Positions 19,010 to 26,397 of a DNA stretch of 64,000 nt are shown in pieces; position 1 is the first letter of the stretch; each line of letters starts with the position of its first letter. Made by a program: the position numbers and the translations under genes. The notes beneath the pieces were generated by a model. The model was given only the letters and a program-made list of their open reading frames with translations, did not search any database and was not told the DNA's origin. Source of the stretch: JADGHX01 sp035760965 (GTDB taxonomy: Bacteria; Pseudomonadota; Gammaproteobacteria; Steroidobacterales; Steroidobacteraceae); contig DASTRY010000014.1 of assembly GCA_035760965.1 (NCBI GenBank), forward strand, positions 62,001 through 126,000, written 5' to 3'.

Positions 19010-19252
19010 ATGGAGCTGGAAACTCGCCGCCTGCTCTGGCGCTGCCGCCGGGGAATGAAGGAGCTGGATGTTCTGCTCGAGCGCTTCGCTCGCGAGCGGT
19101 ACGAGAGCGCCCCACCGGAGCAAAAGCGCGCGTTCGCACGCCTATTGGAGCTGCCCGATCCGGAGCTGGTCGACTACTTCTTCGGCTATGCCACGCCGCC
19201 GGAGCCGGAGCTCGCGCGCCTCGCGCAGCTCATCGCCACCCATCGCCCTTGA
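19010..19252 (+). CDS. sdhE: FAD assembly factor SdhE
   Basis: 80-residue helical protein that promotes covalent flavinylation of SdhA (YgfY/Sdh5 family). The conserved RGxxE motif is RRGMKELD at residues 14-21, followed by the typical LLELPDPELVDYFFGYATPP. The gene follows sdhB directly, as in many Gammaproteobacteria. Together with the SDHAF4-like gene it gives this locus two factors that act on SdhA. Confidence 0.93.
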   Translation: MELETRRLLWRCRRGMKELDVLLERFARERYESAPPEQKRAFARLLELPDPELVDYFFGYATPPEPELARLAQLIATHRP

Positions 19253-19253
19253 G

Positions 19254-19697
19254 GTGCCTCCATCCAGGCGTCTGCAGGCGGGAGCGCTGCTGTTCGCATC
19301 GGTCATGACACTGTCCTTGTCGCTCGCCCCGGCGCCAGCGTGGGGGTGGCGGCTGCTGGCAGGCTGGGCCTGCGTCCTATTGGCGTGGCGGTCCGGGCGG
19401 ACGATCCTGTTCCAGCGCGGACCGGGCGCCGTGCGCCAGTTCGTCTGGGCGGCCGATGGGCAATGGAGGATCCGGTCGCAAGCCGGCTGGGCGAGCGCGG
19501 ACATTTCGCCGCGGACGGCGGCGTTCGGGCCCTGGATTCTGCTGACATGGAGGGCGAGGGTGGGCGAAAAAGGAGGCCGGGAAGGCACTGCGCGAGCCTG
19601 CTATGCGCTGATCGACGCCGCTTACGTCAGCCGAGGCGCCTTTCGAGCGTTGCGGGCACGCCTCAAACTGGCACTTTCGCGTGCCAACCCCAAGTGA
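19254..19697 (+). CDS. YgfX/CptA-like membrane protein
   Basis: 147 residues from a GTG one base after the sdhE stop. Two closely spaced membrane helices (about 9-26 and 30-44) are followed by a soluble part with the WAADGQWRI pattern and later PWILLTWRARV, which resembles the YgfX family encoded next to sdhE in Enterobacteria. E. coli YgfX was reported as the toxin of a proposed pair with SdhE (YgfY), a role that is debated. Sequence identity is low; the call leans on order, size and topology. Confidence 0.6.
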   Translation: MPPSRRLQAGALLFASVMTLSLSLAPAPAWGWRLLAGWACVLLAWRSGRTILFQRGPGAVRQFVWAADGQWRIRSQAGWASADISPRTAAFGPWILLTWRARVGEKGGREGTARACYALIDAAYVSRGAFRALRARLKLALSRANPK

Positions 19698-19776
19698 GCC
19701 CCCATGGCAACTGTTAGACTGCTCACAACTTTGTTGACCCGACAGGCACAATCCGGCCCGCGACCCGTCCGACCCA

Positions 19777-19805
19777 TGAACTTCACAGGGCGTTCAGGGT
19801 CTATT
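19777..19805 (+). promoter_or_regulatory. Putative sigma-E-type promoter of rpoE
   Basis: GAACTT at 19778-19783 and TCTATT at 19800-19805 are separated by 16 bases, matching the extracytoplasmic sigma-E pattern (GAACTT-N16-TCTNA). A start site would fall near 19812, about 60 bases upstream of the rpoE ATG. Autoregulation of rpoE by its own product is normal in this family. Confidence 0.6.
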
Positions 19806-19873
19806 CAGGGTTTTTCGGCGCCGCGACCTTATGCCCTCTCGGGCTCCATCAGCCAGAGGCCCAGAGGGCGCGC

Positions 19874-20482
19874 ATGAGCGCCGACGTAAGCGATCTAAGC
19901 CTGGTCCGCCGCGTCCAGCGCGGCGACAAGGGTGCGTTCGATGCGCTGGTGCTCAAGTATCAGCACAAAGTGGTCAAGCTGGTCATGCGCTACGTGCGCA
20001 ACCCGGCCGAGGCCGAAGACATCGCGCAGGATGCCTTCATCAAGGCATACCGCGCGTTGCCGCAATTCCGAGGCGACAGTGCGTTCTATACCTGGCTCTA
20101 TCGGATCGCGATCAACACCGCCAAGAACGCCGTCGTCTCCCGCGATCGCAGCCCCATCGACTTCGACCTCGACCTCCAGAACCCCGACGAGTCATACGAC
20201 ATGCAAGGCCGCTTGAAGGATTCCGAGACGCCGGAGGCGCTCACGTTGACGGAGGAAATCCGCTCGACAGTGAACTCCGCGATCGATGCTCTGCCTGAAG
20301 ACCTGCGCACGGCCATCGTGCTCCGAGAGCTCGAGGGCCTCTCCTACGAAGAAATCGCGGATGCGATGGGCTGCCCGGTCGGCACCGTCCGCTCACGCAT
20401 TTTCCGGGCGCGTGAGGCCATCGATCGGCGGCTGCGCGAGGTGTTCGAGGGCGGGCTGGGCCGTGCAGAGGAACTGGGATGA
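19874..20482 (+). CDS. rpoE: RNA polymerase sigma-E factor (RpoE/AlgU)
   Basis: ECF sigma factor for envelope stress. 202 residues. Region 2 is seen in LVRRVQRGDKGAFDALVLKY and NPAEAEDIAQDAFIKAYRAL, and region 4 in LPEDLRTAIVLRELEGLSYE with VGTVRSRIFRARE near 170. It is held at the membrane by RseA, whose gene overlaps its last four bases. An AGAGGG ribosome site precedes the ATG. Sits directly after ygfX. Confidence 0.95.
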   Translation: MSADVSDLSLVRRVQRGDKGAFDALVLKYQHKVVKLVMRYVRNPAEAEDIAQDAFIKAYRALPQFRGDSAFYTWLYRIAINTAKNAVVSRDRSPIDFDLDLQNPDESYDMQGRLKDSETPEALTLTEEIRSTVNSAIDALPEDLRTAIVLRELEGLSYEEIADAMGCPVGTVRSRIFRAREAIDRRLREVFEGGLGRAEELG

Positions 20483-21165
20483 ACGAAGAGCTCGACAGTC
20501 AGCTGTCCGCGATGTTCGATGATGAGCTGCCGCAGGCCGAGTGCGAGCTGCTGGCACGCCGCTTGTCTCGCGATGAGGCCCTGAAGGCGCGGTGGCGGCG
20601 GTACGCGATGATCAGCGCGGCGATGCGCGCCGAACGCGGCGTCCGCATGGACGTGCGGCTCGAAACCAATCTCGCCACACGCGTGAGCACGGCAATATCG
20701 GCCGAGCCGGCGCTCGGTGGGGCGGCGGTGGCGCGACCCCAGGCGCCGAGCAGCGGTGGTTTCCGGTGGTGGCAGCCAGTGGCCGGCGGTGCGATTGCCG
20801 CCACCGTTGCCGCCATGTCGGTGTTGTGGGTTCGATCGCAGGCCCCCATTGGCAGCGACGCCGTTGTCGCACAAAATTCGGGGCCGGTCGCCGTGGTTGC
20901 GCAGAACGAGAACACCGATGCCGCTCCGCCCGCAGCGTATGTGGTCCCGACGAACGTCGAGCCGCGCAGCTTCATGCCGCCGGCAGAGCTTGCGAATTAC
21001 ATGGTCGCGCACAGTGAATTCTCGACCCCGGTCAGCCGACGCAATCTGCTCTCGACTCTGGTGGCGAGCGAGTCGGGAACCGCCGGGGCGAGCGGCGAGT
21101 CCGATGGTGCAGCCGAAGTAGTACCCGTCGAGGACCCGGCCGAGAATGTTGAAAAAGCGCACTAG
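20479..21165 (+). CDS. rseA: Anti-sigma-E factor RseA (MucA-like)
   Basis: 228 residues. The N-terminal cytoplasmic anti-sigma domain begins EELDSQLSAMFDDELPQAE and includes ARWRRYAMISAAMRAER, typical of RseA/MucA. One membrane helix is predicted at about 95-118 (WWQPVAGGAIAATVAAMSVL). The periplasmic part (120-228) is alanine/valine-rich and poorly conserved. Release of RpoE is expected by regulated proteolysis. Overlaps rpoE by four and rseB by 20 bases. Confidence 0.88.
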   Translation: MNEELDSQLSAMFDDELPQAECELLARRLSRDEALKARWRRYAMISAAMRAERGVRMDVRLETNLATRVSTAISAEPALGGAAVARPQAPSSGGFRWWQPVAGGAIAATVAAMSVLWVRSQAPIGSDAVVAQNSGPVAVVAQNENTDAAPPAAYVVPTNVEPRSFMPPAELANYMVAHSEFSTPVSRRNLLSTLVASESGTAGASGESDGAAEVVPVEDPAENVEKAH

Positions 21166-22207
21166 CTCCCTCGTCGGTGACCGGCTCACGTGGGGTGTAT
21201 TCGCGCTCCTCGTGAGCGCAGTGGCGGCCGCGGGTGACGATCCGCGCGAATGGCTCCAGCGCATGAACCACGCGCTGACGAGCAACGACTACGAAGGCAT
21301 CTTTCAGCACTGGCAGGACGGCAAGGTCGAGAACCTGCGGATCATCCACCGTGTGAAGAACGGCGAGGTGCGCGAGCGGCTGGTCTCGCTCGACGGGTCG
21401 GGCCGTGAGTTCATCCGCACCGGTACCGAGCTCGCCTGTTATCTGCCCGATAAAAAGACGGTACTGATCGAGAAGCGCTCCGAGGAGAGCCCGCTGCTCG
21501 GCAACTTCCCGAGCTTCGACGAAGCGTCGACCCAGTTCTACGACATCCAGGAAGTGAAGCGCACGCGCTTCAACCGGCGCAACACGCGCATCATCGCCGT
21601 CACGCCCAAGGATGAATTCCGCTACGGCTATCGGCTGTGGATCGACGACTCCACCGCCATGCCGATCCGCACGCAGCTCTGCGACGCGAAGGGCCGGGTC
21701 ATCGAGCAGGTCGTGTTCTCCGATCTCACGTTCAATGCGCGCATTCCCGACTCGGCGTTCAAGCCGGAAGTCTCGACAGAAGGCTTCGCCTGGCTGCGGA
21801 ACGATTCGCCGCCGCGCCCGGCACTCGCGGCCGGCGAGCCGGCGTTGTGGAATGCGTTGAAGCTGCCTCCGGGATTCGCACTGACGGTGCGCGGCGCCCA
21901 AGTGATGCCGGGTTCGCCGGAGCCGGTGGCGCACCTCGTCTACTCGGACGGCATGGCCTCGGTGTCCGTGTTCGTGGAGGTGCAGACGCGCACGCAGAAC
22001 GCGTCGGGCACCAACCCGCTGCCGACGCCCGCGGTGACCGAGGCGCGCGTCGGATCGTCCTCCGCGTTCTCGACGGTCATCGAGGGCCACAAGGTCACCG
22101 CGGTCGGCGAGGTGCCGCTCGAGACGGTCAAGTCGATCGCGAACTCGGTGAAGTACACATCACCTCCTGCGGGTGGCCTGTCTCTGCAAGGCCCGCCGCG
22201 GCGCTGA
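21146..22207 (+). CDS. rseB: Sigma-E regulatory protein RseB (MucB)
   Basis: Periplasmic lipid-sensing protein that shields RseA from the first protease. 353 residues: signal peptide (about 1-29, ending VSAVAAAG), the LolA/LolB-like N-terminal domain with DPREWLQRMNHALTSNDYEG, and the C-terminal MucB/RseB domain with LVYSDGMASVSVFVE near 265. Starts 20 bases inside rseA. In pseudomonads mucD follows; here it does not. Confidence 0.92.
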   Translation: MLKKRTSSLVGDRLTWGVFALLVSAVAAAGDDPREWLQRMNHALTSNDYEGIFQHWQDGKVENLRIIHRVKNGEVRERLVSLDGSGREFIRTGTELACYLPDKKTVLIEKRSEESPLLGNFPSFDEASTQFYDIQEVKRTRFNRRNTRIIAVTPKDEFRYGYRLWIDDSTAMPIRTQLCDAKGRVIEQVVFSDLTFNARIPDSAFKPEVSTEGFAWLRNDSPPRPALAAGEPALWNALKLPPGFALTVRGAQVMPGSPEPVAHLVYSDGMASVSVFVEVQTRTQNASGTNPLPTPAVTEARVGSSSAFSTVIEGHKVTAVGEVPLETVKSIANSVKYTSPPAGGLSLQGPPRR

Positions 22208-22454
22208 CTCTCTGCGCCTCACGCTCATCCATCGGCAAGACTGTGAGCTCTGCGACGAGATGCTCGCGGAGCTCGAAGCGTTCGGCCGCGCGTCGCCGTT
22301 ACCGCCCATCGACGTCGTCGATGTCGACTCCGATCCGGAGCTCACGCGCCGCTATGGTTTGAACGTGCCGGTTCTGCTTCTCGACGGCACCGTGGTGTGC
22401 CGGCATCGACTGGACACCGCCGAGCTGACGCGCCTCCTGCGCCCACGAGGCTGA
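22173..22454 (+). CDS. Glutaredoxin-like protein (DUF836)
   Basis: 93 residues with a thioredoxin-fold core: LRLTLIHRQDCELCDEML (Cys-x-x-Cys at about residues 24-27), IDVVDVDSDPELTRRYGLNV and VPVLLLDGTVVCRHR with the cis-proline. DUF836 proteins in this position are common between mucD and lepA. The GTG start at 22173 overlaps rseB by 35 bases; a later non-ATG start near the LRLTLI segment is possible. Confidence 0.85.
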   Translation: MACLCKARRGADSLRLTLIHRQDCELCDEMLAELEAFGRASPLPPIDVVDVDSDPELTRRYGLNVPVLLLDGTVVCRHRLDTAELTRLLRPRG

Positions 22455-22522
22455 GCAGGAATCGCCAGCCACCCGGCTGCAACGTCAGCCTTTACCGGAC
22501 GACTTGTCGCGGCGGCTCGCGA

Positions 22523-23482
22523 TCAGTGCGGGATCGTCGCCTGCTGCAGGCTGCGATAGGCGTATTCAAGGAACTGCGACGGGTCGCCCATCTCCTCGAT
22601 GAGACCCTTCAGAGGACGGTCGGCCACGACCGGCACCACGCCGACGAACTCCTTGCCCTTGTTGAACTCCACCACGTCGTCCGGCCCGAAGCCCTTGTTG
22701 AAGAGGATGAAGAGCTGTTTGAACAGCGCCCAGTACACGTCCTTCAACCGAACGATGTCGCTGCCGGTCAGCGGCACACCCTGCGCACCGATCACGACGG
22801 TATCGGGCTTCACCACCTCGCTCAGAATTTCGTAAGAGCGCAGGAAGCCGTGATAGAAGCCGCCGTTCAGCCAGTCGATCACCGGCCAGCTATGGCCGGC
22901 AACCGGCCCGCCCGCCACGAGAACGTTGTGCTTCGGGAAATGCACGAACAGATCGCCGTTGGTGTGAGCGCCCGGGAGATAGCGGTAGGTCACCTGCTCG
23001 CCGGCGAAGTCCAGCGAACCGGTGTTGTAGGTGGTGACCGTCGGCAGCGCCTTTGGGGGCAGGGCGCCATAGGTCCCGGTGTACAGCGCAGACGGATTCT
23101 TCCGGCCCAGCGCGAGTCGCGTCACCTCATGCGAAATGATCACGCCGCCGGCCTTGCCCACCGCCTCGTTCGAACCGGTCTGTTCCGGATGCCAGTGCGT
23201 GTTGATCAGCTTGGCGACACGCTTGCGGCCGTTGAGCGAAGCCACTGCCTTCAACACTTCGGAGGAGTGGGCCGCGAGACCGCCGTCGACGAGCAACGCG
23301 CCTTCGGCCGAGGGCAGGGCCACAACATTGCCACCGCCGCCCGTGAGCAGCGCGAGGCCGTTCACGTCCTGCACGGAGATGCGAGTCTTGCTGGCGGATG
23401 CGATGGCAGGGATGCCTACGAGCGCAGCAGCCGAAAGGGCCTGTGCGCTGCCGCGCAGGAAATGACGTCGGGAAAGGGTCAT
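22523..23482 (-). CDS. Tat-exported MBL-fold protein with degenerate metal site
   Basis: 319 residues from ATG 23482 in the overlap TAATG with the ankyrin gene, so translation is probably coupled. The N-terminus (LSRRHFLRGSAQALSAAALVG) is a Tat signal with twin arginine. The fold is metallo-beta-lactamase-like, but the HxHxDH motif reads HWHPEQ (about residues 96-101), the bridging Asp after the strand LVAGG is Gly, and the last metal His is Gln (IGAQGVPL near 232). Only AHTNGD (near 172) keeps its His. A canonical dizinc hydrolase is therefore unlikely; substrate unknown. Last gene of the four-gene operon. Confidence 0.8.
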   Translation of the reverse strand: MTLSRRHFLRGSAQALSAAALVGIPAIASASKTRISVQDVNGLALLTGGGGNVVALPSAEGALLVDGGLAAHSSEVLKAVASLNGRKRVAKLINTHWHPEQTGSNEAVGKAGGVIISHEVTRLALGRKNPSALYTGTYGALPPKALPTVTTYNTGSLDFAGEQVTYRYLPGAHTNGDLFVHFPKHNVLVAGGPVAGHSWPVIDWLNGGFYHGFLRSYEILSEVVKPDTVVIGAQGVPLTGSDIVRLKDVYWALFKQLFILFNKGFGPDDVVEFNKGKEFVGVVPVVADRPLKGLIEEMGDPSQFLEYAYRSLQQATIPH

Positions 23483-25098
23483 TACGGTCCTACCGGATCG
23501 ACCGGCCAAAGGAAGGAGTCATAGACGGCGGTGGCGATCGGCGGGCCCTGGGGCGGCCAGTCCGGCGTCTTCGCCAGCTCGATGTTCGCGCCCTTGCCGC
23601 GCAGGAAATTCGCGAGCGGGTGATTGGGCGGCTCGGGCATCGCTAGAAACGGCACGTAGCCGCGGCCCATCGCGTAGTCGAGCGCGGTCAAGCCGTCTTC
23701 GTCTTTCACGTTGATATCGAGACCCAGGTTCAGCAATTCCTGGATGACCTCGTGGTTACCGCCGCCGCGCACTGCGTAGTGAAGCGCGGAGCCGCCGCGT
23801 GTGCGCGCGAGCAAATGAATCTTGGCCACCAGATTCACGTCCGCACCGGCATCGGCGAGCAGCCGGATGAGCTGCACCTGCGAATTGACGTGCTTCGAGT
23901 CCGCCGAATCATCGTCATCAGCGTCTGCCTCGGCAGGCGCGCTGCGAGCCGCGGCGCGCGCCGCGCCTCCCCGAGCACGGCCGGGAAAGGCAAAGGGATT
24001 CCGGGCACGGTTGCCGCTCAGAACCATGATGATGGGGCCGCGCCCGTCCGACGTGGCGAGCTTGGGATTGGCACCGTGCGCCAGCAGCAGCTTCACCAGC
24101 TCGATGTCACCGGTGCCGCACGCCTCGAGGAACGGTGTCATCCCGCGATCGGCGGAGCCCCCGAAGCTCGCGCCCCAATAGAGCTGCTGGTTCGGGTTCG
24201 CGCCGCGATCCAGCAGCATCTTGATCAGCTCACGACCGGTGGCCTTGTTGGGCTTGTCCTGATCGAGCGGATTGCGGTTGCCGTCGCTGTCCATGTTGGC
24301 GATGGCCACATGCAGCGGCGAGCTGCCGTTCATGTCCCACTGATTCACGTCGGCGCCGGCCTCGACCAGGCGCTTCGCGATGTCCCAGTTGCTGTTCATC
24401 ATCGCGATGGACAGCGGCACGACGAACGAGGGATCGGGAAGATTCACGTCGGCCTTGTGCTTCAGCAGCACCTCGACGCACTCGCGGCAGTTGCCACGCG
24501 CGGCGTACATGAGCGGCGTGAGACCGCCGCGGTCACGCGGAGCGGCGCGGCTCTCTGCAGTGGCCACACGCTTGTAGTCGCGCACAGCGCTGCGGGCATT
24601 GACGTTCGCGCCTCTGCTGAGCAGAAATTCGACCATCTCGGGATGGCGGCGAGCCGCGGCCCACATGAGCGGCGTCTGGCCGCCGAATTGCTCGACGGCG
24701 TCCACCTTCGCGCCCGCCTTCAGGAGCAGCTTCGCCGCCTCCACATTGCCGCTGCGCGCCACCAGATGCAGCGCGGTTTCGCCATCCGCATTGGGAGACT
24801 CGGGATCCGCGCCGGCCTTCAGCAGCAATCGGATGAGCTCGGTGTTGCCCGTGTCCGCCGCCAACTGCATGGCGTTGGCGCCGTAGTTGTTGGTGGCTTT
24901 GACGTCCGCGCCTTCTTCGAGCAGGCGCCGCGCCTCGGCAACATCGCCTTCAAATGCCGCCCACATGAGCGGCGTGCTGCCGTCCGACTTGCGCGGCTCG
25001 TCGGCTGTGGCCGTTGGCGTGCTGGCGGCGGCGGTGCCCGCGGTGATGCACAGCAGCGCGACTGCCGCTGCGGCTCCCACCGTTCCGCGCATTCGCAT
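23482..25098 (-). CDS. Secreted ankyrin-repeat protein
   Basis: 538 residues. A Sec signal peptide (about 1-26, ending TAGTAAAS) precedes nine or ten ankyrin repeats, e.g. DGSTPLMWAAFEGDVAEARR, GETALHLVARSGNVEAAKLL and GLTPLMYAARGNCRECVEVL. A basic/acidic linker (about 370-405) splits repeats, and the C-terminal 40 residues (KTPDWPPQGPPIATAVYDSF) are not ankyrin-like. The product should be periplasmic or exported, unlike most cytosolic ankyrin proteins, and may be a scaffold or binding partner for the two large operon proteins. Four bases after the DUF1552 gene. Confidence 0.9.
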   Translation of the reverse strand: MRMRGTVGAAAAVALLCITAGTAAASTPTATADEPRKSDGSTPLMWAAFEGDVAEARRLLEEGADVKATNNYGANAMQLAADTGNTELIRLLLKAGADPESPNADGETALHLVARSGNVEAAKLLLKAGAKVDAVEQFGGQTPLMWAAARRHPEMVEFLLSRGANVNARSAVRDYKRVATAESRAAPRDRGGLTPLMYAARGNCRECVEVLLKHKADVNLPDPSFVVPLSIAMMNSNWDIAKRLVEAGADVNQWDMNGSSPLHVAIANMDSDGNRNPLDQDKPNKATGRELIKMLLDRGANPNQQLYWGASFGGSADRGMTPFLEACGTGDIELVKLLLAHGANPKLATSDGRGPIIMVLSGNRARNPFAFPGRARGGAARAAARSAPAEADADDDDSADSKHVNSQVQLIRLLADAGADVNLVAKIHLLARTRGGSALHYAVRGGGNHEVIQELLNLGLDINVKDEDGLTALDYAMGRGYVPFLAMPEPPNHPLANFLRGKGANIELAKTPDWPPQGPPIATAVYDSFLWPVDPVGP

Positions 25099-25102
25099 GA
25101 CT

Positions 25103-26380
25103 TCAGGCCTCGCTGAACGTGCCGGTGGCGTCGCCGAACTTTTCGATCTTGACGTTGGCGCGCTGGGCGATCGTCAGCAGCACATTGGCGAGCGGCGTGT
25201 CCTTCGGCGCCGAGATGTGCTGGCCACCCTTGAGATTGCCGCCCTTGCCGAGCAGCACTACCGGCAGCTGCGTGCAGTTGTGCAGGTCGGAATTGCCGAG
25301 GTCCGAGCCGTACAGAATGATCGAGCTGTCCAGCAAGTTGCCGTCGCCTTCCTTGATGCTGGCCAGGCGCTCGGCGAAGCGCGCAAAGCGCTCGACTTGG
25401 TAGGTCTGCACGCGCGCCAGCCTGTCCTGCTTGTCAGGATTCTCGCCGTGGTGCGAGAGCGGGTGAAACGCTTCGTCCACCTGCAGTGCGGGGAACGTGC
25501 GCATCGACGCCTCTTTGATCATGCGCATCGAGGCGACGCGCGTCTGGCCGGTCTGGAAGGCGAGGGCGATCATCTCGAACTGCACGTCGACCAACTCGGT
25601 GAAGTCATCCGGCGTGCCGATCGGCGCATCCGGCAGGTTGCCCAGCGAATTGGCCTTGGCCATGAGCCTGGAGACGCGCTTCTCGACCTCACGCACCGAC
25701 TCGAGGTAGTTGCTGACGAGCGCACGATCGGCCGCGCCGAGCCGACGGTTCAAGCTGTCGGCGGCTTCCATCGCGTAGTCGAGCAGGCTGTCGGTGGCCT
25801 CGAGGCGTGCGATGCGATCCGCGTTGGAATCGCCGGGGCCGAACATGCCGTAGAACACCTTGCGCGGATTGCCTTCGAGCGGCAGGGCTTGGTTCGGGCC
25901 GCGGTAAGAGATGGCACCGCCGGGCTCGCCGCACAATTCCAGCGAGGCGATCGGCGTGTCCTGCCCGATCTGTTTCGCGGCGACCTGGTCGATGGACGTG
26001 CCTGCGCCGGGACCCCAGGGGCTCATCTGCGGGTCCTGGCACGTGAGCCACGCCTGTTCGGTGATGCCGTGCGGAGGATTCTGGCGCTCGCCCGCCTTGT
26101 TGCGGATGTTCGTGATCACGGTGACGTAGTCACGCACCTTTTCCATCGGTTTCAGGATGCGCGAGAGCTCGAAATCCTTGCCCGTCCCCTTCGGCACCCA
26201 GAATTTCTCGACCGCACCGTGCGGGATGTACACGAACCCGAGCCGGGGCTTGATGGCCGCGGCCGTATTGGCCAGAGCAGTGCCGGCCGGGATCATCGCG
26301 TCGAGCAACGGCAGCGAGATGGCGACACCCGCGCCCTTCAGGACCGTGCGGCGGGACAGATGCTTCTTGGTCAGGAACAT
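25103..26380 (-). CDS. Tat-exported DUF1552 (HXXSHH) protein
   Basis: 425 residues. N-terminal Tat signal (LSRRTVLKGAGVAISLPLLD) followed by the DUF1552 domain: KPRLGFVYIPHGAVEKFWVP, the name-giving histidine motif HPLSHHGENPD near 308, and SSIILYGSDLGNSDLHNCTQ toward the end. The histidines suggest a metal or catalytic site, but no DUF1552 function is established to my knowledge. The gene is nearly always paired with a DUF1592 gene, as here (17 bp apart), pointing to a joint exported system. Confidence 0.9.
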   Translation of the reverse strand: MFLTKKHLSRRTVLKGAGVAISLPLLDAMIPAGTALANTAAAIKPRLGFVYIPHGAVEKFWVPKGTGKDFELSRILKPMEKVRDYVTVITNIRNKAGERQNPPHGITEQAWLTCQDPQMSPWGPGAGTSIDQVAAKQIGQDTPIASLELCGEPGGAISYRGPNQALPLEGNPRKVFYGMFGPGDSNADRIARLEATDSLLDYAMEAADSLNRRLGAADRALVSNYLESVREVEKRVSRLMAKANSLGNLPDAPIGTPDDFTELVDVQFEMIALAFQTGQTRVASMRMIKEASMRTFPALQVDEAFHPLSHHGENPDKQDRLARVQTYQVERFARFAERLASIKEGDGNLLDSSIILYGSDLGNSDLHNCTQLPVVLLGKGGNLKGGQHISAPKDTPLANVLLTIAQRANVKIEKFGDATGTFSEA

Positions 26381-26397
26381 GATCTAACCTCCAACCT

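Noticed and set aside
16394..19123. 909-codon minus-strand frame opposite sdhAB
   Set aside because: Antisense to two unmistakable succinate dehydrogenase genes; no recognisable domain.
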